A stretch of DNA of 64,000 nucleotides, from contig CANRNE010000004.1 of the NCBI GenBank assembly GCA_947631925.1, forward strand, positions 1-64,000. The letters are read 5' to 3'. This DNA comes from an uncultured Clostridia bacterium (GTDB taxonomy: Bacteria > Bacillota > Clostridia > Christensenellales > Borkfalkiaceae). The position numbers and the translations under genes are program-made. Every line of letters begins with the position of its first letter. The first letter of the stretch is position 1. This document shows, one piece after another, positions 1 through 7,604 of the stretch. The notes beneath the pieces are model-generated. The model saw nothing but the letters and a program-made list of their open reading frames with translations. It made no database searches and was not told the origin of the DNA.

Positions 1-596
1 TAAGCGGAGTTCACCGAGATGATGGTGTCGTCCTCGGGGAAGTGCATGATGTAGCGCTTTTCGGGGTCCACGTCGCATTTGCAGTGGAAGCCCTTGATGA
101 AGTCCCCGTCCTCGCCCAAATAGTCATAGCATTCGGTGCCGACGCGGGTCATGATTGCCATGTTGAGGACGACGTAGATGGAGTCGGTGACCTCGATGCC
201 AATCTTGGAGAACGGCGAGCCGACGATGCCCATGGAGTAGGGAATCACGTACATGGTACGCCCCTTCATCTTCCCGCGGGCGATTTCGCGGCAGAGGGCA
301 TACGCCTCTTTGGGGTCCATCCAGTAGTTGATGGGGCCCGCGTCATCCTTGTCTTTGCAGCAGATGAAGGTGCGGTCCTCGACGCGCGCGACGTCGTTTT
401 GCGCCGTGCGGTGATAATAGCAACCGGGGAGTTTTTCCTGATTGAGACGAATCATCTCGCCCGTCTTCACCGCCTCCTCGCGAAGTGCGGCGAGCTGGGC
501 CTCACTGCCGTCAATCCAGACGATGTTGTCGGGACAGGCGAGGTCTGCGCTCTCCTTGACGAAGTCGAGAACTTTTTTGTTGTTGGTCAGTGCCAT
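1..596 (-). CDS. pckG: Phosphoenolpyruvate carboxykinase (GTP), 5' part only
   Basis: This is the N-terminal ~198 residues of a GTP-dependent PEP carboxykinase, the enzyme interconverting oxaloacetate and phosphoenolpyruvate with GTP/GDP. The remainder lies beyond the left edge. Reading leftwards, the protein begins MALTNNKKVLDFVKE, then has PDNIVWIDGSEAQ, the arginine-containing RTFICCKDKDDAGP, the stretch GRTMYVIPYSMG and SPFSKIGIEVTDS, all typical of the cytosolic GTP-type enzyme. The start ATG (594-596) is preceded by a strong GGAGG 8 nt upstream. Kinase and catalytic-lysine regions are outside the window, so activity cannot be judged. The upstream DNA is a repeat-derived gap, and I could not find a clear promoter. 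Confidence 0.93.
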   Translation of the reverse strand, partial: MALTNNKKVLDFVKESADLACPDNIVWIDGSEAQLAALREEAVKTGEMIRLNQEKLPGCYYHRTAQNDVARVEDRTFICCKDKDDAGPINYWMDPKEAYALCREIARGKMKGRTMYVIPYSMGIVGSPFSKIGIEVTDSIYVVLNMAIMTRVGTECYDYLGEDGDFIKGFHCKCDVDPEKRYIMHFPEDDTIISVNSA

Positions 597-716
597 GTAT
601 GTTTTACCTCCTGAAATGCTTGTTTCGACAAAAATCTTTGCTTGTTTCGCGCGATTTCTTTTGCTACGCAAAATAAATGCGCGCGAGGAAATTGACTGAA
701 TCGCCTTAACAGGCTC

Positions 717-1182
717 ACTGTCGCGGTCGTGCTATCGGACAATAAGCCTGCGGTGGCGTTGCAAATTGTGTCGCGCAGCGCAAAAGCGTGGTTTTGCTCG
801 CGCACATTATTTGGAAATGACACCCCCTCAGTCACTGCGTGACAGCTTTCTCGGACAGGTAGAGTCCTGCCCTCGGGCACCGTTCGCGCGGCAAATGCGC
901 TCACTCACCGCAAACGCCGCGCACAGCGCACTGTGCTGTGCGCGAGAAATGCGTTTGCGACCCTCGAGGGGGCGCCAAGTCACTTGCCCACCCCTTGAGG
1001 GGTGGGTGGCGCGAACGAAGAGAGCGACGGAAGGGGTGGCGCTTGTTCACACGACACCCCCTCAGTCTCGGCTAACGCCTCGACAGCCGTCTCACGCGGG
1101 TAGACCCCCGCGTTCGGGCATCGTTCGCGCGGCAAATGCGCTCACTCACCGCAAACGACCCTCAAGGGGGGCGCCGAGCGGC
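717..1182 (+). repeat. Dispersed mosaic repeat, copy R1 (degenerate)
   Basis: This fills most of the 672-bp gap between pckG and the next gene. It carries the 35-bp core found in the other copies (736-770, starting CGGACAATAAGCCTGCGG). A module starting ACACCCCCTCAGTCACTG follows, then the stretch around GTTCGCGCGGCAAATGCGC twice (near 886 and 1126), and GGGGGCGCCAAGTCACTTGC elements. The terminal hairpin seen in other copies is decayed here. No plausible protein is encoded; the open frames across it are low-complexity and repeat-derived. I see nothing else in 597-1268 apart from the A/T-rich stretch at 1195-1240. Confidence 0.75.
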
Positions 1183-1268
1183 ACCCTCTCATTTGCTCTA
1201 TTATATATTATAACACAAAACAGGGGTAAAGTAAACAAACGGGCGACAAATTTCGACAAAAATTGCAG

Positions 1269-2159
1269 TCAGTCGGACTGCACGGTCACGTATTCGCCGC
1301 TGTCGGCGGATTGGAAGGTAATCCAAAAGCCCGACCCGTCCGAAAAGGGCGAGGCGGGGACAAAACAGGCGTGCTCCATGCCCGCGGGCGGCGTGTCGCC
1401 GTCCGCCTCCGTCGCGACGCAGAGGTAGGCGGGCACCCCCTCGCGGAAAATCATTCCGAGGAGTGCGCCGTCCGTCTTCACCCATTCCGAACAGGGGAAG
1501 ACGGAGACAAGCCGCGTGTCGCGGGGGAGGGTTTCAAAGGCTTTTTTGAGGCGTTCGCGCACGGTGTTATAATATGTAAGCGTCCCGCGCGGGCGGAAGA
1601 GTCCAGCGTCCTCATCCGAATGAGGCTTCTTCCCGTCCGCTTCCGCCGCATTTTCTCCCCCAAGAGGCGAACCCCCTTCGTCATCCGCATGCGGCGGTCG
1701 TTGATAATAGTCGGCATCGGCAATCGCGTCGTCGTCGTATGCCGTCCCGCGAAAGGGCTCCCGCTCTTTCTCCTTCTTCTTGCAAGATTTGCTCTCCTTG
1801 ACGGCGGAAAGGAGCTGTTCGTAGTTCGAAGGCGCGATGCCGCAACTGCCGTAGGCGACAGGCTCGATTTCCCCCTTCAAAAAGACGAGAAGGACGGAGA
1901 AACCGCCCTTGATGGAGGGCGCATCCTGCAACCGGACGGGCGCGCTCAAAGAAAGTTCGAAAATTTTCACCTCGCCTTCCACCCAGAGCGCGACGGCGTA
2001 TCTGCCCTCCCGCAACGGCGCAATCCCGGGAATGCGCGGCGTGATAACAAGTTCTCTCCCCATCCGCTCGGCGTACACCGCCCCCGTGAGCGTCCCGCCG
2101 TCCGCGGAGAACCCCCGCTTGATTTGTTTGAGCACACAGACCCGTTTTTCGTATGCCAT
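1269..2159 (-). CDS. Conserved-looking hypothetical protein with acidic linker
   Basis: This 296-residue protein has no function I recognise. It starts at ATG 2157-2159 behind GGGGGAGAG. There is no signal peptide or membrane segment. Residues 1-125 look like a compact domain with alternating strands (ALWVEGEVKIFELSLS), and 126-195 is a charged low-complexity linker with an acidic/lysine mix. The C-terminal ~100 residues form a second domain containing YYNTVRERLKKAFETLP and ending in VPASPFSDGSGFWITFQSAD. The two-domain layout joined by a disordered linker suggests a scaffold or envelope-associated regulator, but this is only an inference. The gene is flanked on both sides by dispersed repeats. 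Confidence 0.7.
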   Translation of the reverse strand: MAYEKRVCVLKQIKRGFSADGGTLTGAVYAERMGRELVITPRIPGIAPLREGRYAVALWVEGEVKIFELSLSAPVRLQDAPSIKGGFSVLLVFLKGEIEPVAYGSCGIAPSNYEQLLSAVKESKSCKKKEKEREPFRGTAYDDDAIADADYYQRPPHADDEGGSPLGGENAAEADGKKPHSDEDAGLFRPRGTLTYYNTVRERLKKAFETLPRDTRLVSVFPCSEWVKTDGALLGMIFREGVPAYLCVATEADGDTPPAGMEHACFVPASPFSDGSGFWITFQSADSGEYVTVQSD

Positions 2160-2261
2160 TCTCTCCCCCTTTCCGTGCGTTTTTTCTCCATCGTATCACG
2201 TTTTCCCGCACGGATTTTGTCGCTTTTCCGCCCCTTCTTGCATTTTTTGACCGAAACCGCG

Positions 2262-2606
2262 GGGGCAAAAACAAACGCCACCCTTCTCGGGCAGGGCTCT
2301 CCCTGTCCGAGAAAGCTGGCACGCAGTGACTGAGGGGGTGTTGCTTTCAAAAAAGAGCAAAAAAAATAAAGGCTTAAACGCCTGTTTCCTCGACGAAAAG
2401 ATTTGCTTTAGCAAAGCTTTTCGCCGAAATAAAAAAAATTTATGGAAAAAGCAAAAACCACGCTTTTTGCTTTTTCACACAATTTGCGACCTCGAAGCTT
2501 ATTGTCCGATGAAACAGTACCGCTTGCGCGGCTACGGGCAGGAGAAGGTACGAACGCCAATCCGCTCGACGAAAAGATTTGCGTTAGCAAAGCTTTTCGC
2601 CGAAAT
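2262..2606 (-). repeat. Dispersed mosaic repeat, copy R2 with two terminal hairpins
   Basis: This copy lies in inverted orientation relative to R1. It contains the CTTCTCGGGCAGGG...CAGTGACTGAGGGGGTG module (from 2279) and two copies of the terminal hairpin (2391-2426 and 2567-2602, CGACGAAAAGATTTGC...GCAAAGCTTTTCGCCG). Between them is a partial core (TTATTGTCCGATGAAACAGTAC). The right hairpin overlaps the 3' end of the neighbouring SLOG-type gene and contains its stop codon. Confidence 0.8.
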
Positions 2607-3057
2607 GAAACAGTTTTACTCTTACGTTCTTTGATTTTGCAAGGCGAACGGTGTAGGCGGTGCCGCCGTCCGATTTGGTGAGATAGGCATACAGCATGTC
2701 GCAGGCCTCCACCATCAGCCGGTTGCGCGCGATGAAACAGCCCGAAAAATAGTTGTGAAACAGTACCTTCTTTTCGTCGCACCACGGCAGCAGACGGTAG
2801 TACTCGTCCTTGTCCTCTTGGGGGAAGATTCTCTCCTGTCCCGCGAACGGAATATACGCCTTGATACGGACATGGTACCGCTGTTTGAGCTCTACGAGAC
2901 ATCCGAGCGACACCAAATCAAACCCGCGCGCCATGCCGCAGAGAAAGGTAGTATACCCCTCTTTGATGAGATCTTCGAGGTCGGCAAGCAGTGCGTCTCT
3001 ATCGAAATTTGCGGGAAGGTCGCGGTGTCCCGTCAGGGCGCAAACAAGTTCTTTCAT
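2584..3057 (-). CDS. SLOG-family (DUF1273/YpsA-like) protein with repeat-derived C-terminus
   Basis: This 157-residue protein belongs to the SLOG/DUF1273 group of Rossmann-like nucleotide-ligand-binding proteins. Supporting motifs are the N-terminal ALTGHRDLP, the FLCGMARGFDLVSL loop (GMARG is the typical small-molecule-binding turn), IPFAGQERI, and NRLMVEACDMLYAY near the end. The start codon overlaps the rsmG stop (ATGA), so translation is probably coupled to rsmG. The last residues (HFGEKLC) and the TAA stop are encoded by the hairpin of dispersed repeat R2, so the original C-terminus was replaced or extended by repeat insertion. The exact cellular role of this family is unsettled; relatives include DprA and lysine decarboxylase-like fold proteins. 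Confidence 0.8.
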   Translation of the reverse strand: MKELVCALTGHRDLPANFDRDALLADLEDLIKEGYTTFLCGMARGFDLVSLGCLVELKQRYHVRIKAYIPFAGQERIFPQEDKDEYYRLLPWCDEKKVLFHNYFSGCFIARNRLMVEACDMLYAYLTKSDGGTAYTVRLAKSKNVRVKLFHFGEKLC

Positions 3058-3743
3058 AGCGGATTTTTCCTCTCCATTCCCCTGCCGCGGGGATATTTTT
3101 CGGGCGTATTCGCGCCCTTTCTCACGACGACGAGCGTGCGGTGGCCGAACCCTTCGGGAAGGTCGTATTCCACCGTCTGCGTCCTCGTCCCGCCGAGCCG
3201 ACGGATGGCATTTTCCCCAACCTCGAGTTCGCTGTCCGCGCCCTTATAGGCGATAAACGTTCCCCCCTTCTTGACAAGGGGCATGCAGTACTCGGCGAGG
3301 GTGTCGAGACGGGCGACGGCGCGGGCGCAGGAGATGTCGTAGCATTCGCGGAAACGTCCCTGTGCGGCGTCCTCTGCGCGCATGCAGTACACCTCCGCGG
3401 GAAGTTCGAGCGTGCGGATGACCTCCTCCAAAAAGGCGCACTTCTTTGCCGTACTCTCAAAGAGGGCAAAGACGAGGTCGGGGCGGGCAATCATCAGAGG
3501 GATAGAGGGAAATCCCGCTCCCGAGCCGACTTCCGCCACGCGGCTCCCCGGAAGGAAGAGGTTCACGCCTGCGAGAGAGTCGAGAAAATGTTTGACGAAA
3601 ATCTCCTTTTCGTCCGAGATGGCGGTGAGGTTGAACTTCTCGTTGTTGATGCGGAGAAGGTCTTTGTAGGTCTCAAACAGTCCGCGGCGGGATTCATAGA
3701 GTTTTTCCAGCGTCTCAAAGGACGGCGATGCAAGAATTTTCAC
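3054..3743 (-). CDS. rsmG: 16S rRNA (guanine-527-N7)-methyltransferase
   Basis: RsmG (GidB) methylates N7 of G527 in 16S rRNA using S-adenosylmethionine. At 229 residues it matches the usual length. The SAM-binding motif AEVGSGAGFPSIPLMI is clear, preceded by the NLTAISDEKEIFVKHFLDSL segment and followed by SCARAVARLDTLAEY, both typical of the family. I place the start at GTG 3741-3743 (protein VKILASPSFETLEK), because the only good promoter has its TATAAT box 6 nt upstream of it. An in-frame ATG further upstream (3770) would overlap the promoter. The mRNA is therefore predicted to be leaderless. The SLOG-family gene downstream is translationally coupled. Genes for rsmG commonly sit near the replication origin. 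Confidence 0.92.
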   Translation of the reverse strand: MKILASPSFETLEKLYESRRGLFETYKDLLRINNEKFNLTAISDEKEIFVKHFLDSLAGVNLFLPGSRVAEVGSGAGFPSIPLMIARPDLVFALFESTAKKCAFLEEVIRTLELPAEVYCMRAEDAAQGRFRECYDISCARAVARLDTLAEYCMPLVKKGGTFIAYKGADSELEVGENAIRRLGGTRTQTVEYDLPEGFGHRTLVVVRKGANTPEKYPRGRGMERKNPL

Positions 3744-3749
3744 GCCTCT

Positions 3750-3779
3750 ATTATAGCACACTTTTTCCATTGTGCGCAA
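3750..3779 (-). promoter_or_regulatory. Promoter of rsmG, predicted leaderless start
   Basis: On the minus strand this reads TTGCGC, 18 bp, TATAAT, then exactly 6 nt (AGAGGC) before the GTG start codon. A normal transcription start 6-7 nt after the -10 box would fall at or next to the start codon, leaving no room for a Shine-Dalgarno sequence. Confidence 0.7.
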
Positions 3780-3802
3780 GTTTTTCCGAAAAGTTCCTAA
3801 AA

Positions 3803-3854
3803 TTTTCCACGCGCTGTGAAAAACGGGAAAGTTATCCTTCCACAGCGTGGAAAA
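3803..3854. repeat. Imperfect inverted repeat between rsmG and dnaN
   Basis: TTTTCCACGCGCTGTG pairs with CACAGCGTGGAAAA: 9 plus 5 base pairs with a 2-nt bulge and a ~22-nt loop. Both arms contain a TTTTCCACG DnaA-box-like core. It could be a DnaA-binding palindrome or a transcription-related hairpin. Confidence 0.6.
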
Positions 3855-4009
3855 AATTGTCGATAACTCCCGCTTTTCGGCGATGAAACTTGTCCCGCGG
3901 AAAATTCCCCGAGAAAGGGCTGTGGAATGTCCCCTTCTTTTCACACCTTGTCCACGGCCTTTCCACAACTTTTTTTCGCGCGCGATTTTTCAAAACAGGG
4001 GAAAAAGGC

Positions 4010-4038
4010 TTGAAATTTTCGTGTATTTCCTGTATAAT
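4010..4038 (+). promoter_or_regulatory. Promoter of dnaN
   Basis: TTGAAA, 17-bp spacer, TATAAT. A DnaA-box-like TTGTCCACA lies 29 bp downstream of the -10 box, so DnaA could repress or modulate this promoter. The leader is about 100 nt. Confidence 0.8.
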
Positions 4039-4142
4039 AGAGATATCTTTCGGACAAGCCGCGAGGTTGTCCACAAATCGACAGCCTTTATTATTACTAT
4101 TAAAATTCTTATTTGAAAAGAAATCATCATACGGAGGACACG

Positions 4143-5240
4143 ATGAAATTCGTAACTGACGGCCTCACCCTCTCGGAAGCGGTGAGCAAGGTATCCAAAG
4201 CGTGTGCAATTCGCACGACGGCGCCCATCATGGAGTGCATTCTTCTCTCCGCGTCCAAGGACGGGGTCTCCCTTCTTGCGACGGACGGGGAACTCTCCAT
4301 CCGCAAGACCATCAAAGCGGAAGTCCTCGAAGAGGGCGACATCTGCCTCCCCGGGAAGCTGTTTGCCGACTTCTCCTCCAAACTGCTCGGCGAGGAGATT
4401 TCCCTCTCGACGGGGGAGCGCGGCGTGGAGCTCAAATACCGCGACTCCGTCTCCTTCATGCAGGCGCTGCCCGCCGAGGAATTTCCCGCCATCAGCCTCG
4501 ACATCGGGGAAAATTCCTTTGTCATGAAGAAAAAGGACTTCAAGAAGATTGTCGCCGACACGGCGTTCTGCTGTGCGCAGGATGACAGCCGCCCCATTCT
4601 GAAGGGCTGCCTCATGGAGTTCCGCGACAAGCTCGAAGTGGTCGCCCTCGACGGCTACCGCCTCGCCCTTGCCTCGCAGGACATTCTCTCCAAGAGCGGC
4701 GAGGGAAGGATTATCTGTCCCGCCCGCACCCTCAATGAGATTGCGCGCATGCTCTCCGATGATGACAGCGAAGTCACTCTCTACACGCAGGGCGGTATGC
4801 TCCTCGTGGACAGCGAGAACATGACGGTCGTCTCCCGTCTCTATCTCGGGGACTTCATCAGAAAGGAGAACGTCATCCCCTCCCGCTTCACGACGACGGT
4901 CACCATCTCCCGTGCGGAGCTCTCCGCCAGTGCCGAGCGCGCCGCCATCCTGAACCGCGGCGACAAGAACAACCTCGTCACCTTCGAAATTACGGCGGAC
5001 GGGCTCAAAGTTTCCTCCGTCTCCGACTACGGCAACGTCTCCGAGGTGCTCCCCGCCAAAGTGGAGGGGCTGGACCTTACCATCTCGATGAACGCAAAAT
5101 TCCTGCTCGACGCCCTCCGCGCGCTCGAAGAGGACAACGCGGTCATCTCCTTCAACGGGCCCGTTTCCCCCTTTATTTTGCAGAATGAGGTGCAAAAAGA
5201 GGGCTTATATTTGATTTTGCCCGTGAGAAACATTGTATAA
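4143..5240 (+). CDS. dnaN: DNA polymerase III sliding clamp, beta subunit
   Basis: DnaN is the ring-shaped processivity clamp of the replicative polymerase. At 365 residues it has the normal length of three ~120-residue clamp domains. Recognisable stretches are LLATDGELSIRKTI, MQALPAEEFPAI, FCCAQDDSRPILKGCLME, VALDGYRLALASQ and the C-terminal GPVSPFILQ...YLILPVRNIV. The ATG at 4143 is chosen because it follows GGAGG at the right distance; an upstream in-frame ATG (4113) lacks a ribosome-binding site. The gene directly precedes rpmH, an unusual order because dnaA normally occupies this place in Firmicutes. Confidence 0.97.
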   Translation: MKFVTDGLTLSEAVSKVSKACAIRTTAPIMECILLSASKDGVSLLATDGELSIRKTIKAEVLEEGDICLPGKLFADFSSKLLGEEISLSTGERGVELKYRDSVSFMQALPAEEFPAISLDIGENSFVMKKKDFKKIVADTAFCCAQDDSRPILKGCLMEFRDKLEVVALDGYRLALASQDILSKSGEGRIICPARTLNEIARMLSDDDSEVTLYTQGGMLLVDSENMTVVSRLYLGDFIRKENVIPSRFTTTVTISRAELSASAERAAILNRGDKNNLVTFEITADGLKVSSVSDYGNVSEVLPAKVEGLDLTISMNAKFLLDALRALEEDNAVISFNGPVSPFILQNEVQKEGLYLILPVRNIV

Positions 5241-5244
5241 TCGC

Positions 5245-5273
5245 TTGACGGAAACAGGGAAATCCCGTATAAT
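5245..5273 (+). promoter_or_regulatory. Promoter of rpmH-rnpA
   Basis: TTGACG, 17 bp, TATAAT: a strong consensus promoter starting 5 nt after the dnaN stop codon. Confidence 0.88.
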
Positions 5274-5322
5274 CTTTTCGTATCCCATAAAAATTTCGGT
5301 TCAATAAGAAAGGAGCTTTACC

Positions 5323-5457
5323 ATGAAGAGAACGTATCAACCCAAAAAGAGACAGAGAAGCAAGGTGCACGGCTTCCGCAAGAGAATGGCCACGACGGGC
5401 GGAAGAAAGGTCCTGAAGAGAAGAAGAAACAAGGGCAGAAAGCACCTCACCGCGTAA
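5323..5457 (+). CDS. rpmH: 50S ribosomal protein L34
   Basis: This 44-residue basic protein begins [18 protein letters not shown], continues [17 protein letters not shown] and ends GRKHLTA, a textbook L34. It is a component of the large ribosomal subunit that binds 23S rRNA. The ATG follows AAAGGAG. It is first in the conserved rpmH-rnpA-yidD-yidC-jag cluster found near bacterial origins, with rnpA starting 9 nt after its stop. Confidence 0.98.
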   Translation: MKRTYQPKKRQRSKVHGFRKRMATTGGRKVLKRRRNKGRKHLTA

Positions 5458-5466
5458 AGTCAACGT

Positions 5467-5799
5467 ATGGAGTATCTGCGGCTGAAAAAGGAAAAGAGCA
5501 TCTCGGCTACCCTCAAAAAGGGCAAACGTCTGCATGCAGAGACGCTGACGATGGTCTTTCTCCCCGCAGAGAGGACCTATCTCGCCGTATGCGTCGGAAA
5601 GAAGTACGGAAAAAGCGTACGGAGAAATCACATCAAACGCCTTCTTCGGGAGGCGTTTCGCGGCTATGCGCAAAAGATGTCGCCCTGCCGCGTCCTGCTC
5701 ATTCCGCACCTCGCCGAGAAGTACGACTATCATGCGTTTTCCCGCGATATCGGGAAGATGCTGAAAAAAGAGGGGCTTTTGCATGAGCAAACGTCGTAA
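5467..5799 (+). CDS. rnpA: Ribonuclease P protein component
   Basis: RnpA is the protein subunit that, with the catalytic RNA, removes 5' leaders from pre-tRNAs. At 110 residues it has the usual size. It shows the family's RNR signature SVRRNHIKRLLREAFR, preceded by VCVGKKYGKS. The central basic cleft residues that bind the leader and the catalytic RNA are therefore present. The 3' end overlaps yidD by 17 nt, which implies translational coupling. The catalytic RNA gene (rnpB) is not in this window. Confidence 0.96.
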   Translation: MEYLRLKKEKSISATLKKGKRLHAETLTMVFLPAERTYLAVCVGKKYGKSVRRNHIKRLLREAFRGYAQKMSPCRVLLIPHLAEKYDYHAFSRDIGKMLKKEGLLHEQTS

Positions 5800-6055
5800 C
5801 TTCCCCTCCGTCCTCTTTCGGCCCGTGAGAAGTCTGTGCATCCGCATGATTCTCTTCTACCAGCGGCGCCTGTCCCGTCACACCTGCCTGTATGTGCCGA
5901 CTTGCTCGGAATACACCAAGCGGAGTATCCACAACCTCGGCGCGATTGCGGGCATCTGTGTCGGATTTTGGCGAATCCTGCGCTGCAATCCCCTCTCCAA
6001 GGGCGGGCAAGACCCCGCACCCGAGCGGTTTTCCCGCCTCAAATGGGTAATTTAG
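5783..6055 (+). CDS. yidD: Membrane protein insertion efficiency factor YidD
   Basis: YidD is a small membrane-associated protein that aids YidC-dependent insertion. The 90-residue sequence has the family core FYQRRLSRHT, CLYVPTCSEYT, AIAGICVGFWRILRCNPLSKGG and a basic tail, with the conserved cysteines in both CxYxPTCS and RCNP motifs. It starts within the end of rnpA (17-nt overlap) and is followed 1 nt later by yidC. This matches its role as a partner in the insertion pathway. Confidence 0.95.
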   Translation: MSKRRNFPSVLFRPVRSLCIRMILFYQRRLSRHTCLYVPTCSEYTKRSIHNLGAIAGICVGFWRILRCNPLSKGGQDPAPERFSRLKWVI

Positions 6056-6056
6056 C

Positions 6057-7586
6057 ATGATAAATTTACTTGCAACCACCATCCAGACCATTCCCGATTT
6101 CAGCATGTCGCTGGACTTTCTCGGGAAATTTGCGCGTGCCATCATCGAGGGCGTGGGGAGTCTCGGCCTCGGGATTATCCTCTTTACGCTCGTCCTCAAG
6201 GCAATCACCCTGCCCTTTGACATCTACCAGCGCTACAAGACGAGAAAGCAGACCCTCATCATGAAGGCCATGAAGGATGACCTCGACAAACTGCAGAAGC
6301 AGTACGCCAACGACAAGACGACGTACAACATGAAGATGCAGGAGCTCTACAAGAAGAACGGTTACAGCGTCTTCGGCGCGTGCTTGCCCATGCTCATCTC
6401 CCTCGTCATCCTCATCGTCGCCTTCCAAGGGTTCAATTCCTATTCCCGCTATGCGACCGTCCATCTCTTCGTCAACATGAAGGAGGAGTACAACGCCGCC
6501 ATTCTCGAGCACGGTCCGGGAGGGGAAGACAACGTGGACTACCTTGTGGGAGATGGAGAAAACGACATCCCCCGCTCATCCATCACGGACGAAGAAACTG
6601 TTTATAAAGAGGAAAACGGCCTCAAATACACCATCGTCTATGAGGCGGTCAATACGCCCGTCTTCGACGAATCGGGGGTACCCATGTCCGAGGATGGGAA
6701 GTCAAAAACGCAGGAAGTCCTCACGCCCTACCTGCGCGTGGAGGCCTTGGAGACCGTCGAACACGACAACACCTTCCTCTACTATCAATACCGTCTTGCG
6801 AGCTACCGCCTCACCGAACAGAACGGGACGGTGACGAAGGAACTTCTTCCCGAGACGGAGGCGAAGCGCACCTACTACTTCGCAGAGGACGGGGAGGGTT
6901 TCCTCATCGATCGGTTCCTTGCAAAGGGCGCGGAAAATTCCGCGGAAAATTCCGCGGAAAAGAGCGCTTGGGACAAACTTTCCGCTGCGGAGACGGACAG
7001 CGGGAAGGAGCAGATACGGCTCGACTATCTCGTCGGCGTCGGCGCACAGCGCGCGGCGGATTGGTATCATACCAAGGGCAACAACGCGGGATTTCTCTGG
7101 ATTAAAAACGTGTGGTATTCCGACGCATCCTATCAACATCCCGTGCCCGCGGCCACCGTCTCTGCGGACCTCCCGCAGGAACTCTACGACGACCTCACGG
7201 CGGGGCTCGAAACGGAAAAGACGGCCGCAAACGGCTATTATATCCTCATTGTTCTCTCCATCGGCATGATGGCGCTGTCGCAGTTCATCTCGATGCGCAG
7301 CCAGAAGGAGAGCGCCCAGTATCAGACGGTGGACGGGCAGGGCGCCATGTCCCAGAAGGTCATGCTCGTCATGATGCCCCTGATTTTCGCCGTCTTTGCC
7401 TTCCTCTACAGCGCCGCATTCTCTATCTATATGGTCGTGAGTACGGTGATTTCCCTCCTCGTGACGGTATTTTGCAACCTCGCGCTCGGGCACATCTTCC
7501 GCAAGAAGGAAGAGGCGGAAATCAAGGCGCGCTACACGAGGGATGTCCCTTGGAAGAAGGGCGAAAACAAGAAAAAACGCAAATAA
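6057..7586 (+). CDS. yidC: Membrane protein insertase YidC with large extracytoplasmic insertion
   Basis: YidC/Oxa1 inserts and folds proteins in the cytoplasmic membrane. At 509 residues it is about twice a Gram-positive SpoIIIJ-type YidC. The five-helix core is visible: TM1 about 33-55 (GLGIILFTLVLKAITLPFD), a coiled cytoplasmic hairpin 60-105, TM2 105-127, TM3 about 393-414, TM4 435-452 and TM5 455-478, with a basic tail. About 200 extra residues (131-330) sit between TM2 and the conserved FLWIKNVWYSD segment, on the outer face. The groove arginine expected in TM1 is Lys48. There is no N-terminal lipobox. A short repeat (AENSAENSAEKSA) lies at 292-304. Confidence 0.94.
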   Translation: MINLLATTIQTIPDFSMSLDFLGKFARAIIEGVGSLGLGIILFTLVLKAITLPFDIYQRYKTRKQTLIMKAMKDDLDKLQKQYANDKTTYNMKMQELYKKNGYSVFGACLPMLISLVILIVAFQGFNSYSRYATVHLFVNMKEEYNAAILEHGPGGEDNVDYLVGDGENDIPRSSITDEETVYKEENGLKYTIVYEAVNTPVFDESGVPMSEDGKSKTQEVLTPYLRVEALETVEHDNTFLYYQYRLASYRLTEQNGTVTKELLPETEAKRTYYFAEDGEGFLIDRFLAKGAENSAENSAEKSAWDKLSAAETDSGKEQIRLDYLVGVGAQRAADWYHTKGNNAGFLWIKNVWYSDASYQHPVPAATVSADLPQELYDDLTAGLETEKTAANGYYILIVLSIGMMALSQFISMRSQKESAQYQTVDGQGAMSQKVMLVMMPLIFAVFAFLYSAAFSIYMVVSTVISLLVTVFCNLALGHIFRKKEEAEIKARYTRDVPWKKGENKKKRK

Positions 7587-7604
7587 CCTATTATAGGAGT
7601 TTTT

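Larger units (their letters stand above)
3800..4142. other. Candidate replication-origin region A (DnaA-box-like cluster)
   Basis: The ~400-bp divergent gap between rsmG and dnaN holds several near-matches to the DnaA box TTATCCACA: TTGTCCACG (3948-3956), TTTCCACAA (3960-3968) and TTGTCCACA (4067-4075). TTTTCCACG elements on both arms of an inverted repeat (3803-3854) add to these. An A/T-rich stretch at 4081-4125 just before dnaN could unwind. The location beside dnaN, rpmH, rnpA and rsmG is typical for a bacterial origin. No dnaA gene is present in the window, and a second box-like cluster lies near 10.2 kb, so this is a candidate only. Confidence 0.5.

Noticed and set aside
1269-2159. Opposite-strand 1263-2333 frame as the real gene
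   Set aside because: The minus-strand frame has GGGGGAGAG before its ATG and a two-domain layout; the plus-strand frame is Arg/Pro-rich and starts in a gap without a ribosome-binding site.
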